Source: Nelumbo lutea (Eukaryota > Streptophyta > Magnoliopsida > Proteales > Nelumbonaceae). From it: 64,000 nt of DNA. The DNA is taken from assembly GCA_022828595.1 (NCBI GenBank), contig JAKGHH010000006.1, positions 16,054,499 through 16,118,498 of the forward strand. Direction: 5' to 3'. The notes below the pieces were generated by a model, which made no database searches, was not told the origin of the DNA, and saw nothing but the letters and a program-made list of their open reading frames with translations. Shown here piece by piece: positions 34,916-45,373 of this stretch. The number at the start of each line of letters is the position of its first letter. Position 1 is the first letter of the stretch. The position numbers were made by a program, and so were the translations under genes.

Positions 34916-37494
34916 GACCATTATAAAATGAAATGGAGGGGACTATTATAGTTCATATAATGAGAAGGAAGGAGGCATCAGACTTCAGACGTGATCATAA
35001 TTGAACTGACCTTTTTATGATGATTTAGGTTCCTATGCATGCACGCACATCGGTTAAGATTCCTGATTTAGGTGATCGTGACCGTCGAACTCAGCAATAA
35101 ACACAGATTTGATACAATTATGTTTTGATAGAACTCATAAAGGGGAGTCAAAACTCGGATGATTACCTAATCTTAGCCGTTGTCTGAGATAATCTCCCAA
35201 ACGGAGCCAAGATCTGCACTGCGGTCTGTGTGCATGAGATAAGATTGATAATGCAATAATGTTTCCCATATGCTTAGGGGCTTAATTGTTAATTCAGACT
35301 TTGGCTTCGGAAGACGAGAAATGGAAGAGAGAGAGGCTAAAGGGTGACGTCACTCGGTGGGACAATCCTTCCTTCCATCAACCCACGCGCAATCGAGCGG
35401 TCCTCACCTTCTTTTTAAACTCTTTCCACCCTTCTCTCTAACGGAATTTCTCGTTTCTCTCACCCTTTTGTTTCTCTTTGTCGTACTTTTTTTCCTCTGC
35501 TTCTTCTTCTTCTTCTTGTATTTCTTCTTCTGCAACTTTATTATTTCCTCTGCAACAGATAGATAGACCAATTAGGCAACGGTATCTCTCACGAACTCTC
35601 ACACTCAGGTAAGCTTTTTCGTTCAGCAATTTTGAACGGCACATGCAGCATAATCTATGAAATATAGACCATTCTTTTCATTTCTTCATAACGATGATTT
35701 CAGTCTGGTTTTCGTTGATCTCCTCCCATTGATAGGTCAAGTTATCACTTGTTCTGATTTCGAAAATTCTGCTCGGGGTTTATCTTTTCTTTCTTTATTC
35801 TTTTTCCTTTTACGTTCTCTAATTATCTCATATGCTTCTCTTTCTCTACTCTTAAAATCACAGATTTCAGTAGTTCACCTCCTCCCGTCTCTCTCTTCAA
35901 ACACACACACACAAAATATTGTTTGGTTTTTCTTTTGATACTAGAAATGGCTACATATAGACAAACTAATCTTTTTTCATCAAAACACTAAGAATTTGTT
36001 TCTCAAGTTAACAATATGAACTTATAATTTCGCCATGGTCATCAGTTCCCAAAATTTTCAATTTGAATGGATGACCTTTTGGAAGTTCAGTTCCTAAGAA
36101 ATAGCTTTCAATGGATGATCCATCGTCTCTGTGTGTGTGTGTGTGTTTGAGCTTTGAAACATAGATTCAAGTAATCTGTACTCAATTTAGAGAATATTTA
36201 ATGATTAAAGTAACAGGTAATACGAAGGACTTCTGCAAAAATTTCTTTCACTTAGGTCAGCATTTCTAAGGTCAATGAGAGTAAGACGTCAGATGTGCCA
36301 TGGAAATTCTAGACAAACAGACAAGAGGGTCAGAGTCCAGTCCCACTGCATTAAGAGACATCGGACCGTGCAGGGAACCCTTCACCCCGGTTTGCTCTTT
36401 CTCTCTTCTTTTATCCCTCCTCCGGCAGGCTCCATCCAAAGAAAAATGGTTTCTTTCTTTTTGCCTCCTCACCCTTTTCTCCTCTTGAACCAACGCGTGC
36501 TGAATCTTGCTAACGTCACCCACTTTGTTCATGTCTACTCGGCTTTCTGGTTTCTCCACTTTTTGAGTCCTCTTACCTCTTTGTTTCTCCTCAGTCCTCA
36601 TCTCATCTCTTTCTGCCATTAAGCTCTGAACCCAAGAAAATTTTATTGATAAGTTCCAGCATTAAAGTAAACATTTTGAAGTGTGGGATTTACAGTTTAT
36701 TTCTCAATTTTAAATATCTGTTGTGTCTTTTGATTTTCTTCTTTTTCTTCATTTCCATCTCGCTTCTTTTCTTTTTCTTTCTTTCTGAAACCTAAGTTGG
36801 GTTATTGATACTTTGATAGTACTAACTTGGAGCTGAATGGGTGCAACAGGAAATATATCATTACTGAACTCAATTAAACAATGCACTTCAATACCAAAAG
36901 AAGTATATAATAATGTACTTAATATAGTATAATTCTTCTGTAAAACACTCTTTTTTATCCTCAGCAAAAGCTAACAAAAGAATTTGAAAACTTTTAATTT
37001 GAGAGTGTACTCTGTATAAAAAATTTACTGAACCAAACCCAGTTCCAATGAATCATTTCCACCATTCACCTTGACTAGACAACATCATTAGCAAGGACCT
37101 CTGATTGTCTGTTTCTTCGGACCTGCACCACAGAGCCTGAGCTCTCCAACTTCCTCTTGGATTTTAACAAACCAAAGACTCATGATTCGGTTTTCCTTTC
37201 TTTTTTCTTCCATTCTGCTTTTATAGCTTGTAATCATTATGAGAAAAAGAAAGAGTTTTTGTTTATAACACGCGTCTATTTCCTTTCGGAGATAAATAGT
37301 GACTGTCGGTCTTCACCAAGTGAGTTGATAGGTTATCTATCTTTCACAAGACATATATGTCGTCCTCTGATTTGAAGGGTTCATCTTCACTCTTCACATT
37401 AAAGTTTCTTTTCCTTTTTCTTTTTTTCTCTTCGGTCTTTTCTTTCTGGTTTTGGGTTTTCTCTCCGCTTTGACTTTGTTATTATTTAAAGATA
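34916..37494 (+). promoter_or_regulatory. Upstream region of the VND gene
   Basis: Holds no other gene. A pyrimidine-rich leader-like stretch at about 35415-35608 ends in CACTCAG/GTAAGC, a strong splice-donor match, so it could be a 5' UTR exon with an intron of about 1.9 kb. A second CT-rich stretch (36390-36620) and a third (37385-37470) are alternative leaders. A (GT)n run is near 36128-36148. The true start site cannot be decided from sequence. Paired 115-codon frames on both strands at 36272-36622 look like chance frames. Confidence 0.4.
35345..35352. promoter_or_regulatory. TGACGTCA palindrome
   Basis: A perfect TGACGTCA, the core bound by plant bZIP factors such as TGA proteins. It lies about 70 bp before the leader-like CT stretch. 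Function is inferred only. Confidence 0.4.
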
Positions 37495-37549
37495 ATGGAG
37501 TAAAGAGTGGTTCCTGGTGGTAATGAATTTGATGCAGTGGTGTCGGTAG
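37495..37549 (+). promoter_or_regulatory. Two upstream ORFs before the VND start
   Basis: ATG-GAG-TAA at 37495-37503 and an 8-codon ORF at 37523-37549 (MNLMQWCR, stop TAG). The second stop lies two bases before the main ATG at 37552. If both are in the leader, scanning ribosomes would meet them first and would have to reinitiate or leak past them. Confidence 0.6.
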
Positions 37550-37551
37550 TA

Positions 37552-39656
37552 ATGGCTATGGAGTCGACGGAGTCGTGCGTTCCACCAGGTTTCAGGTTCC
37601 ATCCAACGGATGAGGAGCTGGTCGGGTATTATCTGAAGAAGAAGGTTGCCTCGCAGAAGATCGACCTCGATGTCATCAGAGACATCGATCTTTACAGAAT
37701 CGAACCATGGGACTTGCAAGGTATGTCATCTGGAACACACAGAAACGTTCCTTTTTCTTTTCCTGTCATTAGGGTTTCCATCGTCGTAGAGGCTAGTACA
37801 GGGTGACGTGGAAACCCTAATGACAAAAGAACTTGCACCGCCATCAGGATCTTCGACCAAAAACCAACTTACACCGCTTGGATCCCAACTGGAGACCGAA
37901 AATGGACGATCTGGGAGCTATCAAAGTACGCCCAGATAGAAATCCCATGGCTCCATTCAACCGATCTAGCGCATCTTAGAAGTATGTATCAAGAGTTGAA
38001 ATATAAAGCGTGCAGTATGGTTATGGAATCTCACCATCATGAGATCCACAACCACTGCACAGAACCCATTTGATCCATTTAGGAGTTGGATCAGTCCTAG
38101 ATGATTTCTTAGCTTCGAGGAGTAAAAATCCTGATATATGAGCACCGCACACCGATCGTGCAGGATGCAATTCACTGAATTACCGAAGGAAGATAATAAT
38201 TGATTATATAATAGGATGTATTTTCTCCTAATTATTGATTTACAGTGTGTAATTAATAATGGCAGAGAGGTGCCGGATCGGTTATGAGGAGCAGAACGAG
38301 TGGTATTTTTTCAGCCACAAGGATAAAAAGTACCCAACTGGGACCAGGACGAACAGGGCCACCATGGCCGGTTTCTGGAAGGCCACCGGTAGAGACAAGG
38401 CGGTGTACGACAAGGTGCGGCTCATCGGCATGAGGAAAACACTCGTCTTCTACAAGGGTAGGGCACCCAACGGACAGAAAACTGATTGGATCATGCACGA
38501 GTACAGGCTCGAGTCCGATGAGAATGGACCTCCGAAGGCAAGCAACCACGTCCATATCCTTGAAGCTTGACAGAAAAGCCTAACACATTTCTTAATATTA
38601 GCATCTCTCTTTCTCTCTCTCTCCGTCTCTAGAGATAGGAGGTTGGCAACTTCTGAAACTCTCCGGCCCCAAGCTTTCCGATGGGAAAGCACCGACTGGC
38701 TTGATTTTAGTTATTAATCAAGTTATAGAAGAAGAGTGAGTGAATCACTTTCTCTGATTCTGGGTTTGAGAACATTTGACTTTTACATCGTAGTCAAAAG
38801 TATCTTTCTCAAATTACAACCTCCACACATGATTTTTCCAACTCCTTTGTTGGTAAATGGTAATAGCTTTTCCTTATTTCAGTCTGCCCGAAGTAAACAA
38901 TTGCTGCATCTACTTTTTTCTTTTATCAAACAGAAGGAAATTGAAACGAGAAAAAAATAAAACTTGAAATACTCCTCTCCCGTTCCCTTGAAGATTTTAT
39001 AAGCTTCTGCAGCATATTCATAATTTAAAATTAGAAAAGAAAGAAGAAGAAGAAGTGGTCATTCTTTTTATTGACAAATTCTGCTGAAGCTTTTGCAGGA
39101 GGAAGGATGGGTCGTTTGCCGAGCATTCAAGAAACGAACGAGTCAAACGAGAAGCAACGAAGGATGGGAGTCGGGTTACCTCTATGATGAAACGAGTGGC
39201 GTCAGCTCCATTGTCGATCCAATTGATTACATCCCAAGGCCGCAGTATCGAAACTTTGTATGTAAGCAGGAGATCGACGCCGATAATCTAAATCTTTTGC
39301 ACTCCGATACTTTTGTACAGCTTCCTCAGCTAGAGAGCCCATCTCTACCTTTAATAAAGAGGCCAAGCTTAACATCCATGGTGTTAACGGTGAGCAATGA
39401 AGATGAAGAGCAAATGAGAAGGTGTAAAAACACAGAGAAAGTAACTGATTGGAGGGCCCTTGACAAGTTCGTTGCTTCTCAATTGAGTCAAGGAGAGAGA
39501 TATGATGGTGAAGGGATCTCAAACTTTGGAGCTCATCACAGTTCCGATATGGCATTGCTTTTATTGCAGAGCAATAGGGAAGAAGGGAACAAGTTTAATG
39601 GGTTCTTCGGCTCGAGCTCAGACTGTGACATTGGCATTTGCGTATTTGATAAATGA
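37552..39656 (+). CDS. VND-like: VND4/5/6-class NAC transcription factor, three exons
   Basis: Exons 37552-37720, 38266-38537 and 39099-39656 encode 332 residues. The NAC domain (about residues 9-157) has all subdomains: [103 protein letters not shown] and [12 protein letters not shown]. The tail carries [11 protein letters not shown] (222-232) and [14 protein letters not shown] (263-276), both typical of VND4, VND5 and VND6. These nuclear factors switch on secondary wall and cell-death genes in xylem vessels. VND4 itself is slightly longer. The start could be Met1 (37552) or Met3 (37558, MESTES, as in VND4). Intron 1 is GT-AG, phase 1; intron 2 is GC-AG, phase 0. No frame damage was seen. 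Which VND member it is cannot be settled here. Confidence 0.93.
37721..38265 (+). other. VND intron 1 (GT-AG, 545 bp)
   Basis: Donor CAAG/GTATGT, acceptor ATGGCAG/AG. Joining gives [10 protein letters not shown], the conserved NAC reading. It splits a glutamate codon, the usual first-intron place in this NAC group. It contains a perfect inverted repeat. Confidence 0.92.
37764..37825. repeat. Perfect 17-bp inverted repeat in intron 1
   Basis: Arms TGTCATTAGGGTTTCCA (37764-37780) and TGGAAACCCTAATGACA (37809-37825) are exact complements around a 28-base loop. The pre-mRNA could form a stable hairpin 43 bases after the donor. Confidence 0.97.
38538..39098 (+). other. VND intron 2 (GC-AG, 561 bp)
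   Basis: The donor reads CCGAAG/GCAAGC and the acceptor TTTTGCAG/GAGG. No GT donor nearby keeps the frame into the invariant [12 protein letters not shown]. Reading on instead gives [10 protein letters not shown] and a stop (38568-38570), so retention would delete the NAC subdomain E and the activation tail. Confidence 0.88.
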
Positions 39657-40521
39657 ATGGAGAAGAAATTAAAAGAGCAGAGAGCATTAAGTGGAGAGGT
39701 GTCATTACTTGTTTTAATTTTTGTGTTTTAGGGTTGGTGGAACTTGGAGGCTTACGTATTCTGTAAGGATATGGCTATGGATGTGTGAAAAAAAAAAAAA
39801 AAAAAGGAAAAGAAAGAACCTCTCTCTCTCTCTCTTAATATGGCTTTTTTCCTTTTAAAGCATGAACTCTCGGACCTCTGTGTTGTTGGGTCGATATGTA
39901 TATACAGTATGGTTGGAGTGATACAGTTAATTCCACACATCATTAGGCTATAGCCAATCTTCTATGTTAAGGAAGGCGAAAGGCCTATTCAGGATGCCAG
40001 TTATTTGCTTGACTTGAAAGGCGAGGAAATTACTCACCAAAATTCTTTAAAAAGAAAGTCAAAAGTAGCTGAGGAAAATTGTTGGCACCGGAGGTTTAGG
40101 AGTACGAAGCTGATTTTTTTTTTTTTTCGAGAAGTTCACAATTGATCATAACTCATTGAACAACTTGTCCGTCCTCTGCAAGAGTAGAGAGGACAGAATC
40201 AGCAATTAGCGCACCAGAGAGCACTCGGGAGTAATCAGTACGTAACAAGATGGAGAGGTGGTGGGTAGTCAAAAAAATAATAATAAAAACAAAAAAAAAC
40301 AAAAGTGAAAAAAGAGGGGAATGCTATGGTCATGTTCATAAATGACTAATGTAACAATTCATGCAAAGCTTTAAAGCTTTAAAATAGACAAAGGGAAGAA
40401 ATAAGTTGACTCCTAGTTTGACATAAAAATGGATCTTGAGAGAGTATGATAAAAGATGAGAAATCATGTAGCCAACCATAAATAATTGACACTACGACTG
40501 AGTTAAGGTAGGATTATCATT
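39657..40521 (+). other. VND 3' UTR and downstream spacer
   Basis: The 3' UTR probably covers the first 150-300 bases. An A-tract (39788-39805) and a (CT)n run (about 39821-39835) lie within it. No clear polyadenylation signal stands out. The rest to 40521 has no recognised gene. Confidence 0.5.
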
Positions 40522-40899
40522 TAGCTGTGTTTGGAAACGATGTAAATAAATGTGAATGCAAATATGTAGAATGTAAATGGATTTGTATAAATTGCAAATT
40601 TGGGTTATTTTGCACTATAAATTTATCTTCTTATCAAATAGACTTTTAGTTGTAATGGATGCAAACATGAATTTCAATAAAGCATATGCTTTTTTTTATA
40701 AAAGTCTACTTGAATGCAAATTTACTTCTTTTTTATTGAAGTATTTTTACATCTTATTATCAATGTAAATATGCATTGGTCTGTCATTTGCCAATGCATA
40801 AACGTAATGTTGCCAAACACATGCAAAAGTGAACCGAAATGCAAATTTACCCTGAACCGAGATTTACACTCCATTTGCATTGTTTTCAAATGCAGCCTA
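40522..40899. mobile_element. Foldback MITE downstream of the VND gene
   Basis: TAGCTGTGTTTGGAAACGATG pairs with the complement of the right end, TAGGCTGCATTTGAAAACAATG. The interior repeats AATGCAAAT words as in the element at 48898-49094. A TA target duplication is possible. The small frames at 40577-40965 belong to it. Confidence 0.62.
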
Positions 40900-41432
40900 G
40901 GTTGTGTTTGTTTGCGGTGTAAACCTCATCAATGTAAAACTTTATCGATGGAGTTTCACATCTAACTGTAATCACCTTGGTAAGGCAGAGGCTGGTCAAT
41001 CTCCAAAGGTCTAGAGATGGCAGCGGAAAAGAGAGAGGACATGGGGAAGAGAGGAGAAGAGAAGAGAGAAGGGAGAATCCCTTGTGAGAAACCCTAGGTC
41101 AGAATTATGGTTGTGTTGTCTCCTGGGAAAGAATTGCCATCTCCCTTTTATAGAGAGGAAGTTAAGGAAGAATTTACTGTTATGAAAGGGAATCTTTTCT
41201 GTTAGGAAATGAGATGTTTCCTTTGGTTTAATTATTAATGGATCATTATTAGAGAACCCTATCCCTTTCAAATTCTCTCTGTATGTGACCATGTTATACT
41301 GACGTGGCGTGGGTGACATCATCATTTGGCGGGCGTACTTTTATTGAACTCACATGCAAAATTAAAAGATGCACATGTAACCGGCATTTACTCTCGATCT
41401 ACCGTGATTCCGTGGTTCTATAATGGTGTCGA
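40900..41432 (-). other. Spacer, possible minus-strand LTR promoter piece
   Basis: On the minus strand CTATAAAAGGGAG (near 41150) is followed by AAACCCTAGG and a TC-rich leader. It resembles a retroelement LTR start, but no partner or coding sequence was found. Confidence 0.3.
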
Positions 41433-41683
41433 GTTCATCGCAGTTGTACACGTGTTTGGGTTCGTTGAAAATCCGCACGTGTCTGGGGTTCATCGCAAAC
41501 CCACACATGTCTGGAGTTCATTGCAAACCCGCGTGTGCCCTACCTTTATCGCAGACTCGTGCTAGTCGAAGTTCATTGCAACTTGTCCTGAGTATGAGTT
41601 CATCGCACTCACAAATCTACGATGAATTTATCGCAAACGTGCAATGGGTTATGGATTCATCGCAGGTGTTTACGTAGTGTTGG
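41433..41683 (+). repeat. Degenerate minisatellite, about nine 26-29 bp units
   Basis: Units begin GTTCATCGCA or TTTATCGCA and continue AAACCCACACGTGTCTGG-like. The two 5'-most units contain CACGTG or CACGTGT. The 79- and 84-codon frames across it are repetitive by-products and are not genes. Confidence 0.82.
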
Positions 41684-42167
41684 TTTAACACCCTCTGTAT
41701 TTTGATGGTCTTAATGACCACTATGTACCTACACTAATTGTTTGAAATTTTTTGAACCATTGAAAAACATGAACGTAAAAAATATAATTATCAATTTTAT
41801 TGTTGTAGTCTTTACATTGACAATTAATGTAAAGGCTTATGATGTAAACTTCATCTCCATCCAAACGCCAACAAAATCGAATTGACGATAACGTTTTACA
41901 CTATATTCATACACCGATAAATGCAAATTAAAACGTCATTCATTCTATAGTCATTGTGTGCCTTTTTGGATACCCAAGAGTGCAATTTTATTATCCCCCA
42001 GGTCAATATGCTTCAAAATTTTAATTTTTACTTACCAAAACTCCTTTACTCTAATTTTCTTCTTTCCTTTTTGGTGTAGTTTTTTGTTTCTTACCTAACC
42101 TTGATCTACTTATAGTGTATATTGTAATTTGCCTATTAGCCTGTGAAAAATGGTATATACACAAGAT
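41684..42167. other. No recognised feature
   Basis: AT-rich spacer. Confidence 0.5.
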
Positions 42168-42701
42168 TAGAGGTGTAAATCGAATTGTGCCGCTTGTGGG
42201 CCGTGCCAGGCCTGACATGATGGTCCATATCATGTTGGGCCTAGGGTTTTAGGTCCATGGGATGGGTCAGCACGGCATTGACCAAACGAGCCGTGCCGCC
42301 TGTGGCCCGCATGTTGACACGGCCCAACCCACGGTCCGGCCCAGTACGGCCCATATATACTATTTATTTTCATAATATTTATATAATATAATATATTACA
42401 TAAATTATAATAATATAATAATATATAGTATATAATATATTAATTGTTTTCAATTTTATTATACTAATTTATTTAATTATTGTATATATAAGTAATTGTA
42501 AACATCAAAATTCATATAAAATTAAAATTTTAAGTTTTTTTAATTTTTAAATAAATAGGCAAAAATAACTTTGGCCCGATCCATGGCCCGGCTTGGGCCA
42601 AGGCTTGGCCCACGTGGCACAACCTGTGATGGCCCACACTTTGCATGAGCCGCCCGTAGGCCATGCCGTGCTAGCCCAGCACGACCCACTTTACACCTCT
42701 A
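42168..42701. mobile_element. hAT-type MITE (534 bp)
   Basis: Perfect 12-bp ends TAGAGGTGTAAA and TTTACACCTCTA. Flanks CACAAGAT (42160-42167) and CACAAAAT (42702-42709) match at 7 of 8. The ends are GC-rich with GGCCCG words and the centre is AT-rich. No coding. Confidence 0.9.
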
Positions 42702-42806
42702 CACAAAATTAAAGCCTCTCACTTCATTGTTTGTTGTTAGAGTTTACTCCCATAGCATAAAATCAAGAAGAATAATGATTCTCATATACTATCATTTGCC
42801 TTAATA

Positions 42807-43060
42807 TAAGGGTCCATTTGGTTTGTAGCCAGAATCATAATCAAAAGCCTTTGGAATCGGAATGGTCTACCGTCATATTCTGTTTGATTTAGACAGGAAC
42901 GGGAATAAGAATTGGAATCAGGAATGGAATTTCAGTCCCAAGGTAATGGGAGGGAATGGCCATTCTCTCAAATGGAGGAATGTCATTCCACCAGGAATCG
43001 CAATAGCCCATTCTGATTCTGATTCCTGATCCCTATTCTCACAAACCAAACGGGGCCTTA
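42807..43060. mobile_element. TAAGG-ended MITE (254 bp)
   Basis: Left TAAGGGTCCATTTGGTTTG pairs with the complement of the right end, TAAGGCCCCGTTTGGTTTG. GGAATCGGAATGG words fill the interior. Related copies are at 33905-34035 and 51160-51437. The target duplication may be only TA. Confidence 0.75.
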
Positions 43061-43690
43061 CTTTATAAAATGTAAATTGCTTAACCTTCTAGCCTGAACT
43101 TCAATTTTTTTTTCTTTTTCACAAATTTTTAATGCTAGATTGCCTCAACAAGAGTTTGATCTCTTTGTTTCTTACAACTTTATAATAGGCATAGGATTGC
43201 TAAAGCATATGGTTAAACAGTACGTACATAGAAAAATAAGGGTTATTATATTATTTTTCGTGTTGTGTAGTGCACTTTTATGTTGCTTCCTTGAGAATTT
43301 TTAATAGGTAAATTACACAGACCCCCTGTATTATAGGGTTTATGACAAGGACCCCCTGAACAGTTTTAAAAATTACATTGTGGTCCAAGTTATTGAAAAT
43401 GTCGGAAGGTAAAGAGTCCCTTAGAACAGCCACTATAATCATCACTACAATGGTAACCGGTAAGTTACTAGGTAAGGCATTCCCACTATAACCACATTAT
43501 TTTAGGGCTTGCCTTTTTTCCTAACTCATGATTATAATAAAACATTACATTGTAAACATTCCGCCATAACAACCAATGATTTTATGTGTTATAATAAGTA
43601 TTATTGGTTTCTTCTTTCACACCACTATAAAGTCTACCATGGTCAATTTTATATTTCTTCTCATAGTACAACGTTTATAAGTGACCAGCT
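43061..43690. other. Spacer with a single MULE-like terminus
   Basis: GGTAAATTACACAGACCCCC near 43306 resembles MULE MITE ends, but no inverted partner was found. The rest has no feature. Confidence 0.4.
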
Positions 43691-44267
43691 TAGGGTTATA
43701 AGTGAATTAAGTCCATTCATGAGTTATTTGGGCTTGGCTCACTAAATATTTAAACTCGGCTCAAAGTAATAGAGTTTGATCGAGCTCGACTTGAATCGAG
43801 TAGTTGGTCAGGCCATGTTCAAGCTTCACAATACCTGAATGGTTTGTGAGCCTAATCGAACTAATAAGAAAATACTGTTTTTTTAATAGTTTGTATTTAT
43901 AACATAAATAAAATTAATTTTTTTAAAACTAACTTTATTTGTAATATAAATAAATAAATTTATAATTGATGTTCATAATATATTTTATTTATAGTTTTAT
44001 AATATTAATTTATCTATAATTTTTAATATATTATTATTTGTAATAATTTTAATGTGCTTAATATTAATTTATTTATAGTTCCTAGTACTGATTTATTTAT
44101 AATTGGATTGAATCAAGCCGAGCTCAAGTAGCTCGTGAGTATCGACTCAAGTTGAGTTTGAGCCAAAAAAAATGAATTATCGAGCCCAAGCCAAGTTTTG
44201 AGTGTGTTTTTGAGTCAAGCTCGAGCTAGAGCAGCCTAATACTCGACTTGACTCGATTACACCCCTA
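43691..44267. mobile_element. hAT-type MITE (577 bp)
   Basis: Starts TAGGGTTATAAGTGAATTAA; the complement of the right end is TAGGGGTGTAATCGAGTCAA. Flanks GACCAGCT (43683-43690) and GACCAGGT (44268-44275) match at 7 of 8. The interior has CGAGCTCGA-type words and an AT-rich centre. Confidence 0.83.
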
Positions 44268-45041
44268 GACCAGGTCATGATTCCAATTCTCGTTAACGTG
44301 TAACCCGTCTTTCAACCCTAAAAAAAAAAAAAAAACTATTAACTTGGTCAATAACATATTGACCCAAATGGTTAAATTATTGACCCCTCCAAATCATTCA
44401 GTGGGTTATCATATTCTTATATTATTTAAATTTTTAGTATTGTGATGTCTTGGGTTAACTTTGCTAGTGTGAACTTGTCACACATCATGCATCCCAAGCC
44501 CAAAATAAAGGAGAGTTGCATTAAATTGACAATCAACACTAAAACTTTAATCAAACTCTCATGGTACGTAGGATATTTCTTACAAGTGATTTTCTACACC
44601 TAGACTTTCTTTTGATACCAAAAGAACGGCTAATTTATTCATCTAGGATTGGGTACAGTCATTGATAAATGCAACACTTAGGTGTTCTATAGTGTAGATG
44701 AGAAATTGAAGCGGTGTGGTGTGGATAAAAACACACTATCCCTCAATAGTGTAGATGTTCTGCACTGTAGACAAAGATGGGTGGATTGAACCACACTACA
44801 CCTCCGTAGGCCTTCTACAACGTGTTGTGTATTTCAATTCACACCTAGTGTTATGATTCCATGCATCTCACTTACAACATTTGAGATGATCTATGTTGTT
44901 AAACATTAAAAATAATAATTTTTTTAGTAGTATACATAATAGAGAAATATTAGTAAACTACTAACGATATTAATAATTAATAAAAATAGTATTAAATAAC
45001 AAATAATAATTAAAAATGAGTAATAACATTAATGATAATTG

Positions 45042-45094
<53 letters not shown>

Positions 45095-45373
45095 TAATAA
45101 TAATTAAAATATTATTAATATTAATAAAATTAATATTTGAAACTTACAATTTAAAAAATAATATTAATAATAAGTAATTTTTTTAATTATCAATAATTGA
45201 TAACATTAATTGATAAAAATAATTATCTATATTAATAAAAATAACATTCAAAAGAAAAAAAATCTAATACTATGGTCATTTTTGTTTGTTACCACCTGGA
45301 TATGAGTCCCACCCACCAATAGGTTCCTTCCACCTCACTACCATTCTTGAACTTAATGACCATGATGCAAGCT
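44268..45373. other. AT-rich spacer
   Basis: No coding. Contains the left inverted repeat of the SUO-fragment unit (44713-44740) and an (AAT)n(ATT)n palindrome. Confidence 0.5.
45042..45094. repeat. (AAT)n(ATT)n palindromic microsatellite
   Basis: A run of AAT units switches to ATT units, so the two halves are mutually complementary and could extrude as a cruciform. Confidence 0.95.

Noticed and set aside
36272..36622. Overlapping 115-codon frames on both strands upstream of the VND gene
   Set aside because: Opposed frames over a CT-rich stretch, with no family motif. Chance or leader sequence is more likely.
37507..37551. Extension of VND exon 1 upstream to a GTG codon
   Set aside because: It is in frame but has no ATG, and VND proteins begin at or near the MES residues.
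38253..38555. Antisense open frames over VND exons (also 38450-38692 and 39202-39555)
   Set aside because: They are mirror frames of conserved NAC coding sequence and have no motif of their own.
41326..41677. Repetitive protein frames with FIAN/CKP motifs
   Set aside because: They are readings of a minisatellite, and neighbouring units lose the frame.
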